The notes below the pieces were generated by a model that worked only from the letters and a program-made list of their open reading frames with translations, was not told the DNA's origin and searched no databases. Positions 38,360 to 49,062 of a stretch of 64,000 bases of DNA are shown piece after piece. The stretch's first letter is position 1; the number at the start of each line of letters is the position of its first letter. The stretch comes from Nematostella vectensis (lineage: Eukaryota > Cnidaria > Anthozoa > Actiniaria > Edwardsiidae), in contig NC_064035.1 of NCBI RefSeq assembly GCF_932526225.1, forward strand, positions 5,765,501-5,829,500, given 5' to 3'. The translations under genes and the position numbers were made by a program.

Positions 38360-40229
38360 TTATGACATGATGTGACGTATATGGCCCTGTAAAAGATAAA
38401 CAAATTACATCAGTTTTGAGTGAATAATGCTTTGATAAAAAGATGGTTGCTATGTAATAAAGATCACTGAGGTAGCACCCATAAAAGGGGGGTGAGTCTG
38501 TGACTTTACAGTGTAAAAAAAAAAACACAGAAGGGTTGAATCAACCCCAGTTCAAACCCACATTAATATGTCAGAGCCCCCTCCCCCCCCCCCCCCTCAT
38601 CAAATATCCAAGTAATTCCCATGGGGCACCACTCTAGTCCCTCAAATTATCTACGATGCAAATACTTACTGGTTCACCTGCACAACACCGAGGGCATTGC
38701 ACTGTTTGTTTCTGTACCCTTGGAAACTGTTGGTGAGGTATCTGAAATGATTAAGACTCTTACAAAAATCCTATGCCTCCTCCACAGGCATCGCTTTGCC
38801 CAGAAAGCAGCAGAAAAAAAACACAGGCACTCTGGATTCCTAGGAATTTGTCGACCACAGGAATCCCGAGTCTCAGTTTCTAACGTTCAGAGACTCCTTT
38901 GTTGACCACAGGAATCCAGAGTTTCAGTTTCTAACGTTCAGAGATGGCTTGGGAGGGGGCTAGTGATGAACCTAATTCCTCTATCAAAGAAACCAGTTAC
39001 TTAATTAGACATTAACACATTGACCCCTCAACCGGCCTGTACTGGCTTTGGGAAGTACCCACAACACAAAAAATTCATAAATGCAAACTAAACACAACAA
39101 GACAAAGATACTCAGGCATCAGTCTAAGGGATAAATGGTCTTGAAGATATGCATCCAACCAAGGTGTTGGCAACTACTCTTAAGCCAAATAATAGCACAG
39201 GTTCTTTGACAAATTTCAAATAGAACAAGAAAAGAAAAGCAGAATCACCCCTCTCAATAAAACGCTCAAAATACCACACAAGGGAGAGAGATCAGCAAAC
39301 ACAGCTCAAGACACAAATAGATACATTTATTCTTGTCCTCCAGGTTCATTTCCATGGCCTCAAAACACAATGTCCACTCCTTGAAGGCTTGTAAAACCAT
39401 GAAGACGCCTTTACGGATTGAAAAGCATTCTGGGAGATCCAGGGAAAAATTCATGAGGGGAGGGCCAGTCAACACTCCTCTCCCCAAGGTCAGATGGTCT
39501 TTTATAAGTCTTTTCAACCCGAAGCCAAACAAATCAATTCCAGGTCATACAGACCCAGAATAGCAGTGTAAACAATTTGGGAATCAATTTGGTTTCAGAA
39601 AAGACAGCATTTAGGAGAGCTGTGGTGATTCATTAGAAAAATATTTTCTCATCCAGGCAAAGCCAAACAAGAAAAAATCATCATGAATCCACCCTTGCTT
39701 GCAAATACCCATAAGCAAAGCACTCAATTATGCCCCAATAGACTTCATGATGTCCTGAGACACTCTTCTAATATGCTCATAGCTGTATTTTTGATGAAAA
39801 ATACAAGCAACCATCAACTTGTGCTGGCTTCAGCACAACGACGAGGGATTAAAAGTGGGGACCGCAAAGCACTGTTGGAAAGCTTGGATACCACTGACTA
39901 GGTGCAGCTGTGTTTGACTTTGACGGGCTGTATAAAACTCAGAATAGGGGGGAGGTATTTGTTTTCAGTCTGTTTTTTGTGGATTCAGCTCAAAAATAGC
40001 CAGGAGTCAATGGGTTAACATTGTCAATTTACATACTTACAACACTAGTTGAAGTAATGGTATTACAACTTGCACTGGCTGTAGCCAATATTTGGGTTTG
40101 TGGCTGTCCAGCACTGGAACAGTCCATGGCTTCATTCTCAGGATGTTCAAGTGATATATTTGTCATATTTTCCTGGTGAAATGTCTCTAATGATGGCCAA
40201 TGCTGGAACTCAAAACCACACTGTCTTTT
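38360..40229 (-). CDS. unrecognised small gene, last three exons
   Basis: Exons on the minus strand: 40229-40041 (63 codons, acceptor TTTTTAG, donor GTAAGTATG), 38741-38670 (24 codons, ATTTCAG / GTAAGT) and 38386-38360 (8 codons and TAA, TTTTACAG). All join in phase 0. The first exon is Ser/Thr/Gln-rich (FEFQHWPSLETF, then SAGQPQTQILATASAS). The C-terminus reads QCPRCCAGEPGHIRHIMS, with C-X2-C-X6-H-X2-H across the last junction, a compact zinc-site candidate. I do not recognise the family and assign no function. Upstream exons are missing; a possible start exon at about 40813-40704 begins MTPLPSQQ but is weak. The intron 38742-40040 holds only a direct repeat at 38855-38944. Confidence 0.6.
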
Positions 40230-40295
40230 CTAAAAAGTCAAAAGGCAGAAATGTGTCAAGGGTATTCAACAAATGGAAAGGGCTTTAAAATGCCC

Positions 40296-40575
40296 AAGTC
40301 TTTATACCCCTGGTGCACCATATATGAGTGGTTTATACAACTAATAAGGTTGCACTTGGAAATCCAAACCCGCAGTGCTACAAAGGTACCAAATAAATAA
40401 GTGTATATAAAAGAAATATAAAAACATACACACGTTTTGAAAGCTTTGGCATTCTTTCTAGGTGCCTTTTCCCATTAAACCACTGCGGGCTACAAAACAT
40501 GAATACTCGAGTGCACCCTTATTTGAAATAGGTGTATAACAACCTGTAAAACCGCATATTTCATTTTACTTTGTA
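40296..40575. mobile_element. foldback element upstream of the minus-strand gene exons
   Basis: Diverged inverted arms: GGTTGCACTTGGAAATCCAA and onwards, and its counterpart CTCGAGTGCACCCTTATTTG, around CCCGCAGTGCTAC / CACTGCGGGCTAC. A related half-copy is at 37515-37590. Confidence 0.5.
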
Positions 40576-42414
40576 CTAATTTCTTTGTTCTTTGTTGCCT
40601 TGTCAGATTTTTTTTTTTTTTATCTAGGTGGTTTTGGAATCCAGTCAATACACTCTGTATCAAGTATTATAAAGAAATGGAAAAATGGAAGTCCAAACCT
40701 TTGCATACCATACAGTTACAATCAAACAAAGAGAATATAAAAAAACATAAAGAATCTACTGGAATTTTCCTGGAATTAGCCATACGGTCCAGTCCCTGTT
40801 GAGAAGGGAGTGGAGTCATTGTTATTTTTTCGAAATTACCTTTTATGTATAAATAAGATATTGAAGCATAAAACAATAGTATATATAAAGTGCACTACAC
40901 AAAGGATGGCAAGACCATGAAGTTTCAGTCGGATTTAACCATTTTGCTATTACAATTGCTAGTTATTTTTTAATGAGGGAATAAAAAATGCTCTTAAAGA
41001 CTTAAAACCTTGCACTTATATCAATCTAGCCAAAAGAAAGCATATATAAACTTTCAAATTCTGAAAAGGGATTTGAATTTGATTGAAATTTGAACTTTCT
41101 ACAGATCTTTGAAAATTTTCCTGGCCGCGCGAAAAGAGATTGAATCGAGTGAATAATTCCAAGTTGTGGCGGGAAAATCAAAAACAACATATTTTCCTAT
41201 AATCTGTTAAGATTCAGAGACGGTAATACCACAAAATATTGGTGAAGTGTTTTCTATTGTAATGCTACCCACAATGAAGCAAAGAACAATTTAAAATCGA
41301 GAATTATGTGCGAAAACATGAAATATCGTTTTGTTGTAGAGCGCCATTCTTGATTGTGCATGCAGTATGCGCGCACAATGCAAAAAACAGTTTATAGACT
41401 ACTAAATATCTGCTAATTGTGCAGATTTGTTCCCTGAAGTTAAATAATCATTTGACTACCAGGTTGAGATATAAAGATGACTGTAAAACTTGTAACCACA
41501 CAACAATCTTCGGGACGGGAATGGGAACCAGCGCGCGCATATATTTTCTCATATAATTTGTGTGACAGCTAGATCTAAATCACAACTGACTGGACCCGGG
41601 CCTTTCAGTTAACGGCCTTTTTTCCGAAGGTTGACCAAAATACCTCAATATTACAGATTTGAGTTTTTCGCGCGTTTTATAGGGTCCATACGAACCACAC
41701 ACCATTTGGAAGATGAAAATATAAAGAATTTGACTAAATATATCAACTCTGAATGGTTATATGGACTTTAACAGTCGAAATCCAAATAGCAGTTACTGGC
41801 ATTATACCAAAATTGAGCTTTAACTGCTAAATATCGACGCTCAGGCAAAATTAGAATGTGAACTTCAGCACCTTGAAGCACGTCATATCATATCAATAAA
41901 GCGAGAAAGGCAGAAGCTGAGAAGTGTGGACACATGTGAACTGCTAACCGATTTAACGTAAGTTAAGTTACCACATTCCCGTTCTTGTCGTGGGAGAGAA
42001 GCGAGCCAGCGGCGGGTCTCTTTCGTGAGAAGTCCGTCGGTTGGAAAGCAGAACACTCCATAGTACTATAAGTACATGACCTTTCAAGCCAAATCTTATA
42101 AAGTTATCACGGATACAACAATGAAACCTAGTGAAGATCGGACCACGCTGTCTATTTACATCGAATACAACGATCAATTCGAACTTAAGGCACTTGTCAA
42201 ACACCGTCAGGGGTAGGGTAAGGGCAAGATTGACTTTCTCCCAACTACTATTCTAAGGAAAAGTGCGAAAGCTAAAAATGGTGAAAAAAATAAGAGTAAT
42301 ACTCCCTATAACTTAATTCATTTTGGTTACAAAAAATGTACTTGAATATCTTTTAAGCAAAACTATGACTCATCTTTATACAACTCTGTCCCCTCCCTAC
42401 CTTTTTCCCCTTAG
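40576..42414. other. intergenic or upstream region of the SH3-zinc finger gene
   Basis: AT-rich with no recognised protein. An E2F-like GGCGGGAAA is at about 41168. A possible noncoding or partly coding plus-strand exon ends at donor TTAAC|GTAAGT (41957); see findings. The 42415 acceptor (CCCCTTAG) implies at least one upstream 5' exon for the next gene. Confidence 0.45.
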
Positions 42415-42554
42415 AGGTGAAGGGCCTGGTGCTAAGTCGCACCAGTCCCCGGGCGATCGCCGTATTTCGCGGGGTTCTCTCACAGACGCACGAGTTGTTG
42501 TCAACTGAGCTGGGGAACTTTCGAATTGTTTGTAAATATAGACGTTTCCTCGCC

Positions 42555-45500
42555 ATGGCCAAAGGAAGAGGACGTGGGATGTTAAGGCTAGAGTATTGGA
42601 GTCCGTGCAGGCGACCAGGTCAGGCAAGAGACCCAACCATCAAACCCGTAGCGGTGTCTGACCTGGTTCGTCCCCAAGGCAAAAGTACCGACGCGAAAAA
42701 GCAACATGGTAAAGTAAAGCTTTCTAAACATCTGTTGAAACATAGTCAATAGATTTCTTTTTATAACTATACAGTTTTCTTCTCATGATAAATGCCCTTT
42801 TACATGCAAACGCCTTAATCTACATAGAGCTATGAGACCTGAAAAAGGTTGTGGTCATGTTGTGTAGTTTTCACATTTGGGCTCTGGTGCGCCACCCAGG
42901 TGACATCACAGGCGAACCAGGATAAGAATCAGTCCCTCGTGATCCTTCGGGAAAATAAAATATAATTTGAAGTTGTTTCCTCAATAAAGCTAGTTACATT
43001 GCCATATTAACCTTGTGTGTGGTTTTTGAGGGGAATTTTTGGGCAGAAAGGGGTTTAGTCCCTCTAGAGAAAATCCCCCCCACCAGAGAAAGAGGAAGAG
43101 AGACAAGGCAAGCAACTTAATTTCACCTACCCCAGCTTCGAGCAAGTTCAGCGCAAAAATAAAAAAGCTTTTGGCAAAATTCCACCGGTAGGGGCTGCTC
43201 AGATAATTGTCACAACAGCATAGCAAGTTTTAGATCGGTACCTCTCACACAGGCAGAGAAAATGCATTTCTAGTTCGATAAATGGTGACCTGACAATGAT
43301 CTGGACCAAACAGCGAGCCCAATGGCATCTGAGGTATGTATAAATCACCTCCCGACCCTACCCTAGAGCGTGACAAACCTAGGCAAAACCATTTACTAAC
43401 CTGCCACAATTCCCCTTAAAAACATACACATGGCTGATATACATAGTAATGTAACTTGCTTTATTGAGAAAACAGTCAAGACGAGCGGGTTATTTAATGG
43501 TTTTGCTTAGGTTTGTCGCGCTCTAGGGTAGGGTCGGGAGGCAATTTTATCAACGGTTCTGCATTCCTAAGATGCCATTGGGCTGGCCATTTGGTCCATA
43601 TCATCGTCAGGTCAACATTTATTGAACTAGAAACGATTTTCTCTGTCCGTGTTAGAGGTATCGCTCTACAACTCGCTATGCTGTTGTGAAAATTATCCGT
43701 GCAGCCGCTACCGGTGGAGTTTTGCCAAAAGCTTTTTTATTTTTGCGCTGAACTCGCTCAAAGCTGGGGTAGGTGAAATTAAGTTGGGGGAAATTTTCTC
43801 TCAAGTGACTAAATCCCTTTCTGCGTCACAGTTCCCCTCAAAAACAACACACAAGGCTAATACATAGTAATGTAACTTGCATTAGTGAGGAAACAGTCAA
43901 GACACAACTCCAATTTATATTTTATTTTCCCAAGGGATCATGAGGGACTGATTCTTATAGTAACTAGCTTTGTTGAGGAAACAGTCCAAACACGACTTCA
44001 AATTATATTTTATTTTCCTGAAGGATCATGAGGGACTGATTCTTATATCCTGGTTTGCCTGTGGTGACATACAGCAGGTGTGATGTTAAAATTTGTCTGC
44101 ATCTTGCCTTTGTCAAATAGCTCTGCAATGTGTTTTTATTTTTATTGCAATTGTACTTGAAAATTTATGGTTAAATACTGGATGCCTTTGTAAACATGAA
44201 TACAAGAAGTATTATTATATACTTACTTACATATACCAAGTGTCAAAGTACAATTTTTGGTTAATAGGGTGTCATGAAAATGATATTTGTTAACCAGGGA
44301 ATATAAAAACTGCCAGAATATGCGTGTTTCCAAGGAAAAAATATTTTTATTCAGTGACAGTCCTAGCAGCCGGCAAATGAATCTGTCACTTTCCTGAGCG
44401 CAGGAGAACAGTAGTTGATCAACTGCTAATAGAAAAAGACTCTACATCAACAAGGAATGCAACCAAGCTTGACCAAATCTTTCCTTTTTACATTGCCATT
44501 CTAATAAATTGTTAAGAGTTATATTTTTGTTGTGTTCTCAGTATGTATCCCTCTATCCTGGTCAATTAAAGTGTTAACTATATATTCTCCTTAGTGTAAA
44601 TTTTAAACAAGTTAGGTTTCATATGAAAATTAAAAAAATGCAACTATTAGAAATATTATCATTAGTATTATTATATATACATAGACATCAGTTAAATAAG
44701 TGTAAGATAGAATTTAGTGAAAGTATTGAGTAGAATAGGATATTTATAAAGCATTGAGATTTTATAATGCTATTTTAAATTATTATTATTATTACTATTA
44801 TTATTAATTTACTATTACTATTACTATTACTATTACTAACTATTACTATTACTATTACTATTACTATTACTATTACTATTACTATTACTATTACTATTAC
44901 TATTACTATTACTATTACAATAGTAATAGTAATAGTAATAGTAATAGTAACAGTACAATAGTTCTCAGTGCCAACCAATAGCGGTCGGCGGTTCCGTTAT
45001 TGAGTCAGTCACCAGTTTCAAGCTTCTCGGTGTGTATATCTCTTCGGACCTTAGTTGGTCATCGCACTGTGACTATGTGATCAAAAAGTCAAACCGTCGT
45101 CTCTATGCACTCAGAAAACTAAAATCATGTGGTGTCTCAGAAAGGGAGTTAGTGTCTGTGTACTGTTCTCTTATAAGGTCCATCTTAGAGTATGCCTGCG
45201 TTGTCTTTTCCAACCTTCCGCAATACCTATGTGCTGCCTTAGAAAGAATTCAAAAAAGATCTCTAGGAATAATTTTCGGTAGTGGCCTTAGCTACGAGGA
45301 CGCCCTCGAACGCGCATGCTTGTCTTCTTTAGAGGCGCGGCGTCACAATGTGTGCAGAAAATTCATAAGCAATATCAAACAGGGGAGCGTCTTATACCCC
45401 CTAGTGTCAAGCAGACTTATATCCTCCAACTCGCCATACTCCCTAAGATCTAAGCGCTCACATAGTGTGGTTCCGGGTCGCACGGAGCGTTTTTCCAAAT

Positions 45501-45707
45501 TCGTCTCAGCGCAATATGCTGGGGATTTAATGTTATTATGAATTATGTATGGTGTAATGTATTTTGTAGTTAGCTGACCCTACCGGTAATTCAGTTGTAA
45601 AAGAACTGCAAACGGTTGAAATAAACGAGCATTATTATTATTATTACTATTACTATTACTATTACTATTACTATTACTATTACTATTACTATTACTATTA
45701 CTATTAC

Positions 45708-45803
<96 letters not shown>

Positions 45804-46874
45804 GGAACAAAACATGTGGCCACTCAATTAAGGTGCCACAAAATATATTGTTTCCGTCTGTTGCTGTTAAATTTTGCTACTTTCCCTCTGTTTTATTTTA
45901 AGCTAATGGACCACCAGTACCACCTATTAAAGAAGGCAGCAAACCAGTGCAACTTTTAGCCAAATACAACTATAAAGCTAACCCAAACCGGCCTGGAGGA
46001 TTTGATGAGATGTCCTTGACAGCAGGAGAGAAGCTAGAGTTCATAGCCACCCACTCTGTCAACCCATACTGGTGGGAAGCGAAGAGAGAAGAATCTGGCG
46101 AAGTAGCATTTGTACCAGCAAGCTATATTATGGTCAGTGACTCACTAAATCTTTCAAATGTCTTTTTGTTCTAGAACAGCTCCCGGGGTTTTGATACCGG
46201 ATTTTCAAAGCAAATACAATACAAAAAACTTTTGTTAAAAGAGGGTGTTATATTACAACCTGAACTCAAAGGTGTAGAGCATCTATGGAGAATGAACAAA
46301 ACTTGTTTTTTATTTAAATCCCTGGCAGGAAAATGTAAGCTTGTTTAGACAAATAAACATTGAAATGTCACTGCAAGGCTGAAGAAGCCCACTTTGTGGT
46401 CATTTTATGTTTTTAGGTTCTAGAGAGCAAATTGGAAACACTTCCTTGGCTAGAGGACATGAAAGCCGCAAAAGAAAAGAGGAAAGAAGAGATGGAGGAA
46501 ACAAATTCTGGCATATTTGGAAATGCCCCTCCTCCACTATTCAAACCCTATGTCTCAGGTATGCTGAGTAATATTCAGACATAAGTAAATTAGTTCATTT
46601 TAAAGTTCTGACTTCTTTCCTTTTTACTCCATACATTACCATCCCTTATACACAACACATTGACCCAAGTGAGCTTTCAAATGAGTTCTTCCTTTTTTTT
46701 TTCTTTTATCTGTTAGCCTATAGTCGAACTCATGACAGTACAGCTCCAGAATCTGCCCGAAAGTTCTACTGTGAAGTGTGCGATAAAACATTGAATGGAC
46801 CAAAGCCATACCAAGCCCACATGGTCAGCAGAGCACACCGGGATGAAGTTGAGGCAGCATCATACATTTCCTAA
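42555..46874 (+). CDS. SH3 and U1/JAZ-like zinc finger protein, 4 exons, 227 aa
   Basis: Exons 42555-42708, 45903-46132, 46417-46558, 46717-46874 join in phases 1-0-1, giving 684 nt. The start has an ideal context (CGCCATGGC). Residues 1-52 are basic with MAKGRGRGMLR, suggesting RNA contact or nuclear entry. An SH3 domain covers about 67-132: the AKYNY (ALYDY) block, LTAGEKLEF, WWEAK and VAFVPASYI. A charged helix (LEDMKAAKEKRKEEMEE) follows, then a C2H2 finger C194-X2-C197-X12-H210-X5-H216, the wide spacing of U1-C/JAZ/ZFR fingers that often bind dsRNA or RNA-protein complexes. I do not recognise a named orthologue. It may link signalling or polyproline ligands to RNA; that is inference. Intron 1 (3.2 kb) is full of mobile DNA. 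Confidence 0.85.
42899..44070. mobile_element. 1.2 kb foldback transposon in intron 1 of the SH3-zinc finger gene
   Basis: The left half reads inverted against the right half over about 500 bp per arm: outer GACATCACAGGCGAACCAGG versus CCTGGTTTGCCTGTGGTGAC, inner CCGACCCTACCCTAGAGCG versus CGCTCTAGGGTAGGGTCGG. The right arm carries an extra tandem copy of its outer segment (about 43925-44045). There is no transposase. ORFs on the two arms mirror each other and are artefacts. Confidence 0.85.
44777..44950. repeat. (ATT/ACT)n microsatellite that turns into its own complement
   Basis: ATT and ACT triplets run to about 44918, then switch to AATAGT triplets, the reverse complement of the first part. 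The whole can fold on itself. Confidence 0.9.
44960..45640 (+). pseudogene. 5'-truncated non-LTR retrotransposon (CR1/jockey-like LINE) 3' end
   Basis: An open frame entered near 44998 (IESVTSFKLLGVYISSDLSW) runs to the stop at 45539-45541. It has the hallmark C-terminal part of LINE reverse transcriptases: a LGVxISSDLSW block, NRRLYALRKLK, YCSLIRSILEYACVVF and LERIQKRSLGIIF. The endonuclease and RT catalytic motif are missing, so it cannot move by itself. A short 3'UTR follows and ends in an ATT-rich microsatellite, as in many CR1/L2-type elements. The frame is intact to the stop, so the insertion is fairly young. Confidence 0.85.
45631..45803. repeat. (ATT/ACT)n microsatellite at LINE 3' end
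   Basis: ATT-ACT triplets followed by a long pure ATT run. It abuts the LINE 3' end. Poly-Asn/Ile ORFs here are artefacts. Confidence 0.9.
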
Positions 46875-47492
46875 CATAAACAATACGCTCAAGTGACTAT
46901 TGACATATTAATGCAGTATTTATAATGCTTGGACAATGAAACAAGTGCCTTCCAAATAACTATGTTTTCTGTTAAAAAATGGAGAGGGAACCAGTCTCTA
47001 GTTAGATCTACTCGTACTGTTTCTATCAGAAGCAGCATGGCTCCATGTCATTTTTTAGTAAAATCACCTATTTTCATACTAAAATCTTGCGTATGAATTG
47101 GGATGTAGCTGTATTCATGTTGTGAATACTGTACATATTATTAGTCCTGTTAGGAATTCAATAATAATGTGACCAATTGTTCTAACTGTTTGAAAAAGCT
47201 AGTACGTTATAGAGAGAAATGGGCTTCTCACTGTAAAGCAATTAGGAACAACAGAATATTAACTTGTAATCTTGCGGCGTTCCCCTTCCCCCATCAGTTT
47301 CAGCCATTGAAGACTGGGCAAACTAGGCAAACAATACTAACCAATGACAGCACAACTATGGTAGGGTATATTCTATTCACTAGCACAGTTGCACCTCCAG
47401 GTGTAGTTAACATTTAGTTTTTTTTTTAGAAGAGTTTATTATGTAAAAATTTAATATAAATGTATTTGACTTGTTTGTAGTTAAATTTGATA

Positions 47493-47498
47493 AATAAA
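47493..47498 (+). terminator. poly(A) signal candidate of the SH3-zinc finger gene
   Basis: AATAAA about 620 nt after the stop codon. Confidence 0.5.
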
Positions 47499-47597
47499 CA
47501 TTTAAAATTGAAACCAATCTTTTTATTTCTTGTTTAAGGGATTCCCAAAATGAGTTGTGAATGAAGGCAAAATTCACATTCAAGTACTCACAACTGG

Positions 47598-47995
47598 CAG
47601 GGGCGTACACAGCCTATAGGCCTGCAGGCCAGCAAAATTTGGCGACCTTATTTGCATAACGAGAGGAAAAAATCAAATGTTTACTCAAAAATTTTTACGT
47701 ACGCAGTTTTATATATATGATGAGGATAAAAACTATCATTTTCTTAATCATGGTAGTCTACAGATGATTCCCAAACATATTGTTATGTCGTTCAGTGCCA
47801 CGCGACGACTGAAGTCCTGTTTCAGATCGAGGATGACAGAGAATCGTGTAACATTCTCAAAAGTCTGACGCACTGACGTGAATTTCAAACCCAAAAGCGG
47901 AAGCTATGAAATCTTCACGGGGATGAGGGGCCACGCCCTCATTCAGCTTCTGAATGCTTTGACTGCAACTTGTTAAAATCATGCGTACGCCCCTG
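47598..47995. mobile_element. 398-bp nonautonomous DNA transposon, TIR CAGGGGCGTAC
   Basis: Ends CAGGGGCGTAC and GTACGCCCCTG, with a 5-bp target duplication ACTGG (47593-47597 and 47996-48000). CAGGGG ends suggest the hAT group, though a 5-bp duplication is shorter than the usual 8. It has no ORF of substance. Confidence 0.8.
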
Positions 47996-48114
47996 ACTGG
48001 GCGTGGTTTCGTATATCTAATGAAGTGTTGTGAAGAGTACAGTTAAAGATTATGTCCAAAATAGTATTCACTTGGTAAAGTTTGTGATCGTAAACTGTAA
48101 GTAGTGTGTTTTAG

Positions 48115-48422
48115 ATCCACGACGCCGGCAAGGGGACGCCTGTTCGTACATGTTCGATTGCGCGCGTACGCTTTTCTTGCCGGCGTCGCATCGACTAGAT
48201 GACATTTCATGCTTTCTCACGTCCTCTTCAGGACGGGACGCTAGTCCAGATCTGGGACTCTCTTTGCGCTCGACATTCTGGCTCGCGTGAAAGGTGAGAG
48301 CCAGAATGTCGAGCCCAAAGACTGTCCCGCCCAGGTCTGGACTAGACGGGACGCCGCAAAAATCAGTGCGCGCGCGCAATCGAACGTGCTCGAGGTGGCG
48401 TCCACTTGCCGGCGTCGTGGAT
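48115..48422. mobile_element. 308-bp foldback element, GC-rich
   Basis: Imperfect inverted arms over the full length: ATCCACGACGCCGGCAAG versus CTTGCCGGCGTCGTGGAT at the ends, and CTCGACATTCTGGCTC versus GAGCCAGAATGTCGAG at the centre. Lies in the region upstream of POMGNT1. Confidence 0.85.
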
Positions 48423-49062
48423 ATAAATCAGGCCTAATATACATTTTTGGGGGTGGGTCCATATCCAAAATTACTCAGTGCGAGAGACTCTATAACTGTG
48501 CATAATTTCGTAGATGTTCCCAATCTGAACGTTCCGCCACTTTTCGTTTGGGTGGCAAACTAACTCGCGCTCATGCTTTTAGCGGCAAAATAACAGCAAC
48601 AAAAAGCAAGTATTTAGCGCTTACGAAAAAAAGCCTGACGTCTTTTTTTTAGAAAGGGTTTAGTTTTATTCAAAGGTTTTATTTTTTCGTCGTTCTCTGG
48701 TGTGACGGGCGCTTCTGATTTTTTTTGTTTGAGTTATTTTCATTTGCCACCCAGAGAAGTCACGTGATCTCTGAGCGCAAGTCCCATAGCACAGGGCGGA
48801 TAATAGAATCAGAAAACCGATGATATCAAATGATTATTTTTCTCAGGATTCCTGTGCCGGTACCGTTGCCCTATGGACTGGGCTCTACGCTCTAAAGGTG
48901 AACTGAGGACAAAAGTTCCATTTGAATGAGCCAACCCCCCTAAGTGTTTGAATATCTGTATTATTAATGTCAAGGGTTGATTAAATTATTAGAAAGAATA
49001 AGGAACAGATACCAATGTTTAAATTATTCGAATGATAGTCTTCGCGCGCGGGGAAGAACGGA

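Larger units (their letters stand above)
46875..49062. other. intergenic between SH3-zinc finger gene and POMGNT1
   Basis: It holds the 3'UTR of the former, two mobile elements listed separately, and AT-rich sequence. The last 20-30 bp before the POMGNT1 ATG are CG-rich (TTCGCGCGCGGGG), which fits a promoter. Confidence 0.5.

Noticed and set aside
38621-38905. 94-codon plus-strand ORF
   Set aside because: Antisense to a better supported minus-strand exon (38670-38741) and to a direct repeat.
42990-43867. Two related ORFs on opposite strands (SRYRWSFAKSFFIFALN type)
   Set aside because: They are the two arms of a foldback element read in opposite directions; no known protein.
45580-45827. 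Poly-Asn and poly-Ile ORFs
   Set aside because: Translation of an ATT/ACT microsatellite on the minus strand.
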